A stretch of DNA of 11,501 nt, from positions 1-11,501 of the forward strand of contig CALBSZ010000623.1 of assembly GCA_937967665.1 (NCBI GenBank). Direction: 5' to 3'. The DNA comes from an uncultured Planctomycetaceae bacterium. Its GTDB lineage: Bacteria > Planctomycetota > Planctomycetia > Pirellulales > Pirellulaceae. The translations under genes and the position numbers were made by a program. Every line of letters begins with the position of its first letter. Positions within the stretch are counted from its first letter, which is position 1. Below, in pieces: positions 6,144 to 11,501 of this stretch. The notes under the pieces are model-generated. The model saw nothing but the letters and a program-made list of their open reading frames with translations. It made no database searches and was not told the origin of the DNA.

Positions 6144-8597
6144 ATGAAAACGCTCGGATGGCTTTTTGGATTGGACGAAGTTACTTCCATCGAACAGTGG
6201 AAGGTGTCGTTCGCTGCATGGTGGGCGCAGGACAGTTTGTTTTGGATCTTCCTGGGCAGCGCCTTCTTGCTGGTCCTGGCGGTCGTATTCTACTTGCGCT
6301 TTCAACCGCGCGGCACCCGCTCCAGCCGCCTCGGCCTCGGACTCTGTCGCGGGCTGATACTCATCCTGCTGTTCATCACGTTGGCCAACCCGGTCTATCA
6401 AATTACCGCGACGAACTACCTGCAGCCGTTGCTCTATGTCCTGTTCGACGGCACCGACAGCATGGCGATTGAAGACACGTGGACGGACAGCCAGCGCGAG
6501 GAACTGACCAGCGCCGTTCAGCCGGCGAAATTCGAGCAGTCGACGGACACACCGCAGCTGGCGTCGCGGCTGGACTACGTGCAGGCGTACTTGCGGCGTG
6601 AAGACAATGTGCTCACCAGGCTGCAAGACGAAAAGGCCGTTCGCTTGCAGGCCTATATTTTCGATGGGAACTCCACCAGCCAGCTCCGGCGACTCAACGC
6701 CGCGGAGGCCGAGAAGCTGGATGCCGCGTCCCTGGCCGGCCAGTTGACCGCCAAGGGACAAGTGACGGCGATTGGGGCGGCGTTGGATGATGTCAGCCGC
6801 CAGTTTGGCGCCGGGCAGCTTGCCGGTCTCGTCTTCGTCAGTGATTTCGGACAGAACTCGGGCACCGCCCCGCTGGCGGAAGGAGCACGTTCACCGGTGA
6901 CGCAGTTGGGCGTCCCTGTATTTACCGTGGGCGTCGGAGCGACCGAGGCGGTGGATCTGGCCGTCGACATGCAAACCGATCCGAAGATGAAGCGGGCCGA
7001 ACGCACCGACGTGCTGGTGAAACTCCGGCAAACCGGACTGCAGGGCAGCGCCGTCAGCGTTCACGTGACCGCGCAGCGGCAGACCGGACAATTCGGTGAA
7101 GTCGCCGAGCCGATTGAGGTCGGCCGGCGCCAGGTCACTTTGGCGTCCAACGTCGAGTCGGTCGAATTCCCCTTCACGCCGAAAGAGGCGGGGCGGTTTG
7201 AATTCGTCGCCGAAGTGGAACCCCTGGAAGGAGAACTCGTCGACGAAAACAATCGGGTCGCCCGCGAAGTGAATATCATCGATGACTACCTGCGTTTGAT
7301 GTACGTCGATTACGAACCGTCTTGGGAATGGCGTTTTGTGAAAGAGGTATTTCATCGGGATAAACTGGTCGGCATGGAAGGGTTTCGTACCTACCTGGCA
7401 TCGTCCGCGCCACGCGTTCGCGAGAACAACGTCTTGTTTCTCCCCACATTGACGCCGAAACGCAGCGAGTTTTTCAGTACCGATGTGATCTTCCTGGGCG
7501 ACATGCCGCAGACCAGCTTGAACAACCGGTTCTGCGAAATGGTGCAGCAGTATGTCGGGCAGCTTGGCGGCGGTCTGGTCGTGATCGCGGGCCCGCGATT
7601 CGGTCCGGGCCAGCTGCAGGGGACACCGATCGCGGACATGCTGCCGGTGATTGTCGATCCTACCGAAACATTGCGCGACGATCGAGAATTCCAGACCGTG
7701 TTGACGGCGCACGCCGACCGCTATTCGTTCATGAAGCTGGGCGAAAACGACGTGGAAAACAACAATGCCTGGGCCAGTCTGGGACGCATGCAGTGGTACC
7801 AACCTGTCTCCGCGTTGCACGAACAAGCGTACGCGCTCGCCGAACACCCGCTCGACACCTGCAGCGACGGCAAGACACCGCAGCCGCTGATCGCCATTCG
7901 CAAGTACGGCAAAGGCGAAGTGGTCTACATCGCGCACAACGAAATGTGGCGTCTGCGGCGTAAGTATGGTGAAAAGTACTACCGCACGTTCTGGTCCCAA
8001 TTGATCTACCGCCTGGGCATGAGCCACGCGTTGGGGGACGACAAACGCTTCGTGCCGCGGCTGGACCGCCGCCAGTATCGCATGGAAGACAAGGTCACGT
8101 TTACGGTCGAGGCCTACAACGAAGACTACGAACCCCTGACCGAAACGGACTTGCCCGGATTGGCGCTGACCGCGGAAATCACCATGCCGACCGGCCAGGG
8201 TGACGAGCGCACGCAGGCGATTACGGTGCCGCAACTGCGCAGCGGTGTTTTCGAAGCACGAATCCCCGTCTACGCCGCCGGCGAATACACCTTGCGTGTC
8301 AAGGATCCGGTTACCGGCGATTTCCAGGAGCGCCGCTTCGAAGTGACCAATGTTCCGGCCGAGCGGCTGCGCGGGGTGCGCGACGTCCAGCTGCAGGAAT
8401 CGATCGCCCGCGAGTCACGCGGCCGCAGCTATGACTTGACCAATGTTTCGAATCTGCTGAACGATGTGAATCTGAAACCGATCGCTGAAACCCAGACACG
8501 CAATTTCCCGCTGTGGTGCACGCCCTTCTGGTTCGGCTTGCTGGCCTGCCTGATGCTGGGCGAATGGTTTTGTCGCAAGATGGTAAATATGAGGTAA
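6144..8597 (+). CDS. VWA/GATase-like membrane protein, second paralogue
   Basis: This 817-residue protein has two N-terminal membrane helices (about 31-50 and 66-82). A VWA domain (about 96-270) has a metal site closer to the standard than its neighbour: D102-G-T104-D-S106 (DxTxS), Thr208 in GQVTAIGAAL, and Asp234 in FVSDFGQN. A beta-sandwich segment (about 271-380) leads into a GATase1-like fold (about 383-625: LRLMYVDYEPSWEWRFVK, DVIFLGDMP, GGGLVVIAGPRFG, GKGEVVYIAHNEMWRLRRKYG). I see no catalytic triad, so it is probably a binding or structural domain. An Ig-like beta domain follows (about 640-735), and a C-terminal membrane helix (about 792-808) ends in a short basic tail. The bulk should lie outside the cytoplasmic membrane, between the second and last helices. 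It shares its plan with the 3441-5978 product and probably pairs with it, as BatA and BatB do. The start is the first in-frame ATG; the ribosome site is weak. The next gene follows after 60 bp. Confidence 0.88.
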   Translation: MKTLGWLFGLDEVTSIEQWKVSFAAWWAQDSLFWIFLGSAFLLVLAVVFYLRFQPRGTRSSRLGLGLCRGLILILLFITLANPVYQITATNYLQPLLYVLFDGTDSMAIEDTWTDSQREELTSAVQPAKFEQSTDTPQLASRLDYVQAYLRREDNVLTRLQDEKAVRLQAYIFDGNSTSQLRRLNAAEAEKLDAASLAGQLTAKGQVTAIGAALDDVSRQFGAGQLAGLVFVSDFGQNSGTAPLAEGARSPVTQLGVPVFTVGVGATEAVDLAVDMQTDPKMKRAERTDVLVKLRQTGLQGSAVSVHVTAQRQTGQFGEVAEPIEVGRRQVTLASNVESVEFPFTPKEAGRFEFVAEVEPLEGELVDENNRVAREVNIIDDYLRLMYVDYEPSWEWRFVKEVFHRDKLVGMEGFRTYLASSAPRVRENNVLFLPTLTPKRSEFFSTDVIFLGDMPQTSLNNRFCEMVQQYVGQLGGGLVVIAGPRFGPGQLQGTPIADMLPVIVDPTETLRDDREFQTVLTAHADRYSFMKLGENDVENNNAWASLGRMQWYQPVSALHEQAYALAEHPLDTCSDGKTPQPLIAIRKYGKGEVVYIAHNEMWRLRRKYGEKYYRTFWSQLIYRLGMSHALGDDKRFVPRLDRRQYRMEDKVTFTVEAYNEDYEPLTETDLPGLALTAEITMPTGQGDERTQAITVPQLRSGVFEARIPVYAAGEYTLRVKDPVTGDFQERRFEVTNVPAERLRGVRDVQLQESIARESRGRSYDLTNVSNLLNDVNLKPIAETQTRNFPLWCTPFWFGLLACLMLGEWFCRKMVNMR

Positions 8598-8657
8598 AGG
8601 GTCAGGATAATCGAAAGCTGAAATGAAGCTGCCGAATTCGACAATCGAAAATCAACC

Positions 8658-10622
8658 ATGAGCAAACTGAGTCCCCTTCGTGGAAAACTGTCGTCCCTGC
8701 GTCGCGCGCGTTCCAGCGTCCGCCACTACACCGCCTTTTCGGCGGTGATCACGGGTGCCCTGCTGGCTTTGGCCGGCGTGTTCGTGCTGGACTACGCGTT
8801 CAAACTGGACGTGGCGCAGCGACTGGTCGTCATGGCGATCGGCCTGGCCGGCATTGTGTGGGCCTATGGCAAGTACGCGCGGCCGATGCTGGGCATCACG
8901 GAGACCGACGAGGACATGGCTCTGATGGTCGAACGGCAGCAGCGCATCCACAGCGACCTGATCGCCGCGCTGCAATTCGAATCACCGCAAGCCGACAAGT
9001 GGGGCTCCAGGCAGCTCGAGAACGCCGTGATCGATCACGTGGGTTCGCTTTCCAAGGGCTTGAATGTCTTCGAAGGCTTTTCACGTGAACAGATGAAGCG
9101 GCGCGGCGTGGTCCTCGGTATCACGACGCTGGTGGTGATCTTATGCTGCTTCCAGTTTCCCCAGGTAGCGTCGGTCTTTTTCAATCGCCTGTGCCTGGGG
9201 AACGAACACTATCCAACACGTACGAATATCGAGCAGGTTGTGATCAACCAACGCGGTGTGCTGCAGCGATCCGAGCACGGCACATCGCCTTCCGCGGTCA
9301 AGCTCGCCGAATCGTTCCCGGTACAGTTCCTGGTCCAATGTACGGGCGAGCTTCCCGATGACGGGGAAGTCCGCGTCGTGTCTGCAGACGCTTCGCGCCG
9401 GCGCCGCGAAGTGACACTTGAAAAGTTGACCTTGGACTCCCGCCGACAGCGTCTCCAGGACGCGGCGGAGCGGATCGAGGCAGCTCGGGCCGACGCGACT
9501 TTGGACGTCGCCGGGCCGTGGACGGAAGAAGTGGTGACCTTGCTCGCCTTCGATGCTCCGGAGGCGGCGGAGGCCGTGACACGGGCGACGGCGGAGCGCA
9601 GTTCGCTGGCCGCCGCGGAAACCGCGTTACAGCACAGGCTGGATGCCTGGCCGGGGGACGCGGATACATCGGCATTGTATTTGGGGCGACTGCAACGCCT
9701 GGTCGATTCGGTCCGCTATACGATGTATTTGGGCGACGCCTTCACCGATCCGGCGCAGGTCGAGATGATACCGCTGCCAATCGTCCAGGCGACTCCGCGA
9801 GTTTCGCCTCCCGCATACGCACGGCAGCTCGATGACGAAGAAGCCGGCAACGCCAGGCAACTCTCGGTGATTGAGGGATCGGACGTCGCCCTTTCCATCC
9901 GCTGCAGCAACGGCAAGAAGTTGGAAGAGGTTTGGATCACGGCAACGGCCGCTAGCGAGACAAAGCGTTACGACCTCGTCGCACAGGAAGGAGTCTGGCA
10001 GTTCGCGGCCGAAAACTCCCCGTTCCAGAACGTGGCGGCGCCCATTTCTTTCGATATCCAGGTGACCGATGAAGACGGCCTGCACTTGGAAACACCGTTC
10101 CGCGGCAACATCCGGATCCGCACCGATCGCGTTCCGCACGGCACGGCGGGAATTGTCCACAACGTTGTCTTGCCGACCGCGACGCCCGTGATCGAGTATC
10201 GCGTGAACGATGATTTCGGTATCGCGAAGATCGACATGCACGTGCAGGTGGAACGCGCCAAAAATCGCTCGGCCGATGAAGTGGCACTGGTGAGCGCCCA
10301 GGAAGACGAAAAACATGTCCTCGCCGTTTTCGATGGCGAACAGCCGATCCTGGCCGCGAAGAAGGGCTTGCCCTTACAGGCCGCCTATACATTAAACCTG
10401 TCGTCGTTCGGACTGGCGAAAGGCGACCGACTCAAGCTCACGATGGAGTTTACCGACTACCGCGGCGACCAACCCGGAAAGTCTTATTTGTCAGATCCGT
10501 TAGTATTGGAAGTTTCCGATGAGAGTGGCGTACTGGCCGCCATCTCCGAGGCGGACGAACGCTCGGAAGAGCGTCTTTCGGACATCATGAAACGCCAATT
10601 AGGACTTGGAGAATCGCCATGA
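8658..10622 (+). CDS. DUF4175-like multi-helix membrane protein with extracytoplasmic beta domains
   Basis: This 654-residue protein starts with a basic segment and has membrane helices at about 26-45, 54-71 and 149-168. Between the second and third lies a DEDMALMVERQ helix, as in DUF4175-type proteins. After the third helix, an Ig-like beta segment (about 185-243) is broken by a mostly helical, charged insertion (about 244-350) and resumes at VRYTMYLGDAFTDP (352-365). A second beta domain (about 380-490) and a third (about 510-620, with YRVNDDFGIAKIDMHV and LTMEFTDYRGD) follow, then a helical end carrying an ERSEERLSDIM motif. The beta domains resemble those of DUF4175 family members, but the family assignment is from memory. 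No enzymatic motif is visible, so it may be a structural partner of the two VWA proteins. There is no Shine-Dalgarno before ATG 8658. Its stop overlaps the next start by 4 bp (ATGA), implying translational coupling. Confidence 0.8.
   Translation: MSKLSPLRGKLSSLRRARSSVRHYTAFSAVITGALLALAGVFVLDYAFKLDVAQRLVVMAIGLAGIVWAYGKYARPMLGITETDEDMALMVERQQRIHSDLIAALQFESPQADKWGSRQLENAVIDHVGSLSKGLNVFEGFSREQMKRRGVVLGITTLVVILCCFQFPQVASVFFNRLCLGNEHYPTRTNIEQVVINQRGVLQRSEHGTSPSAVKLAESFPVQFLVQCTGELPDDGEVRVVSADASRRRREVTLEKLTLDSRRQRLQDAAERIEAARADATLDVAGPWTEEVVTLLAFDAPEAAEAVTRATAERSSLAAAETALQHRLDAWPGDADTSALYLGRLQRLVDSVRYTMYLGDAFTDPAQVEMIPLPIVQATPRVSPPAYARQLDDEEAGNARQLSVIEGSDVALSIRCSNGKKLEEVWITATAASETKRYDLVAQEGVWQFAAENSPFQNVAAPISFDIQVTDEDGLHLETPFRGNIRIRTDRVPHGTAGIVHNVVLPTATPVIEYRVNDDFGIAKIDMHVQVERAKNRSADEVALVSAQEDEKHVLAVFDGEQPILAAKKGLPLQAAYTLNLSSFGLAKGDRLKLTMEFTDYRGDQPGKSYLSDPLVLEVSDESGVLAAISEADERSEERLSDIMKRQLGLGESP
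10608..10611 (+). promoter_or_regulatory. Ribosome binding site inside the end of the DUF4175-like gene
   Basis: GGAG lies 7 bases before the ATG at 10619. It is the best-placed Shine-Dalgarno in the cluster, and it supports the start of the last gene and its coupling to the gene it overlaps. Confidence 0.55.
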
Positions 10623-11501
10623 AAAGGATTGCTCGATCAAGTTTCTTGGTTGCAACCGGATTGCTGGTAGCGGGATTGATTTTCGTCGACGCGGCCAACG
10701 CCGTGGAACCGCAATCGCTTCGCTATCGTCAGCAGCAGCAGGAGAAAGCACGCGTGCTGGCCGGTGATCTCGTTTCCGGCATTTTGGACATCCAGCTGCG
10801 GCAGTTGGAGGAAAATGGTCTTCAGGAACTTCCGATCTACAAGGAAATCGCCGGCATGCGTCGTAATATCGACGAGCTGGTGGAGAACGAAATGAGCAAC
10901 GTGGTGGAGTTGCTGGTAAAAGCCCAGGAAGGGACGCAGGCAGAACGACTCCACAACTTCGAACTGGCGCGCGATTCCATTCGCGAAGTCGTCGTGGCAC
11001 TCATGGCCGAACGGCAGAAGCTGTACCGCCGCTTGCAGATCGCCCGCATCGCCGCCCAAGTACGCGAAATCATCAAGATGCAAACGCGCGTGCTTAACAT
11101 CACCACCACGCTCCCGGAACAGGAAGTCACGCAGCGTCAGCGGCTTACGCTGGCAACGTTGCAGGATGAACAGGATGTGATCGCCATCTACTCGCAATTG
11201 ATCGTCATGTTGAAGGACGTCAGTACCTGGGGCGGACACGCCGGCGCCGGCGCTTCCGACGGATTGCGAATCCTGAAAACGGCACAAGTGACAGAAGAAT
11301 TCGATCTCGCGATTACCGCGCTGGGGAACGCGGAATACGAAGCGTCCGTAAAGAGCCAGGAAAAGGTACTCAAAGGACTCCGCGCGTTGCTCGCCAAGAT
11401 CGAGGAGACTCAGGGACTGATCGGCAGTGATCGCGAGGCCGCTTTGAAGATGGTACGCGAGATGCTCAAGCGGCAGCAGCAATTGCGGGACGAAACCAGG
11501 C
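10619..11501 (+). CDS. Exported helical/coiled-coil protein (3' truncated)
   Basis: This frame is open from ATG 10619 to the window end (294 complete codons, no stop). Residues 1-28 are a signal peptide: MKR, a hydrophobic core (FLVATGLLVAGLIFV) and an ANA cleavage site before VEPQ. The rest is almost entirely charged helix rich in Gln, Glu, Leu, Arg and Lys, with heptad-like spacing in RQQQQEKARVLAGDL, in the segment around residues 85-160 and in the last 60 residues. A short Gly/Ala loop (WGGHAGAGASDG, about 204-215) divides two helical halves. I do not recognise a family. The length of the missing end is unknown. It overlaps the DUF4175-like gene by 4 bp, so both are probably made together. 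A long exported rod or scaffold working with the membrane proteins is an inference from shape and context. Confidence 0.85.
   Translation, partial: MKRIARSSFLVATGLLVAGLIFVDAANAVEPQSLRYRQQQQEKARVLAGDLVSGILDIQLRQLEENGLQELPIYKEIAGMRRNIDELVENEMSNVVELLVKAQEGTQAERLHNFELARDSIREVVVALMAERQKLYRRLQIARIAAQVREIIKMQTRVLNITTTLPEQEVTQRQRLTLATLQDEQDVIAIYSQLIVMLKDVSTWGGHAGAGASDGLRILKTAQVTEEFDLAITALGNAEYEASVKSQEKVLKGLRALLAKIEETQGLIGSDREAALKMVREMLKRQQQLRDETR

Noticed and set aside
6891..8234. Minus-strand open frame (447 codons) opposite the second VWA gene
   Set aside because: Its composition is typical of an antisense shadow (His, Arg, Val, Gln, Phe-rich), it has no recognisable motif, and it lies fully inside a gene with clear domains.
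1..11501. RNA genes, CRISPR arrays, insertion sequences, attachment sites
   Set aside because: No tRNA- or rRNA-like sequence, no regularly spaced direct repeats, no transposase-like frames and no terminal repeats were seen.

Overview
This high-GC, densely coding window looks like a chromosomal segment from a planctomycete (Pirellulales-like). The evidence is a large secreted beta-repeat protein with a dockerin-like EF-hand loop and the VFY/FGNA-type domain common in that phylum, followed by a same-strand cluster of membrane-anchored VWA/BatA-type proteins. The lineage call comes from recalled family knowledge and has not been checked by a database search. All six genes are on the + strand. 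I see no RNA genes, mobile elements or CRISPR array.

Layout: (1) bases 2-1858 are the 3' part of a large extracellular protein with beta-solenoid/autotransporter-like repeats, a planctomycete domain and a dockerin-like calcium loop. (2) Bases 1859-2128 are intergenic, with a candidate promoter and a leader hairpin. (3) Bases 2129-3283 encode a secreted alpha/alpha-toroid protein of the prenyltransferase/squalene-oxidase repeat type. (4) Bases 3441-5978 encode a BatA-type protein: two N-terminal membrane helices, a VWA domain, a GATase-like fold and a C-terminal helix. (5) Bases 6144-8597 encode a second protein of the same overall plan with a better-preserved metal site. (6) Bases 8658-10622 encode a DUF4175-like membrane protein with a helical insertion. 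(7) From base 10619, overlapping by 4 bp, a secreted helical/coiled-coil protein runs off the window end.

Genes 3441 to the end form a likely operon, and the toroid gene at 2129 is probably its first member. In bacteria, BatA/VWA proteins usually work with a MoxR AAA+ ATPase and a DUF58 protein. Neither is in this window, so they should lie further downstream or elsewhere. The picture inferred from topology is an envelope complex: two paralogous VWA/GATase-like membrane proteins, a DUF4175-like membrane protein, and two exported partners (a toroid and a coiled-coil protein). Its function is unknown. Two long spacers (157 and 165 bp) carry strong inverted repeats inside an otherwise tight cluster, which suggests that transcript levels are adjusted between members.
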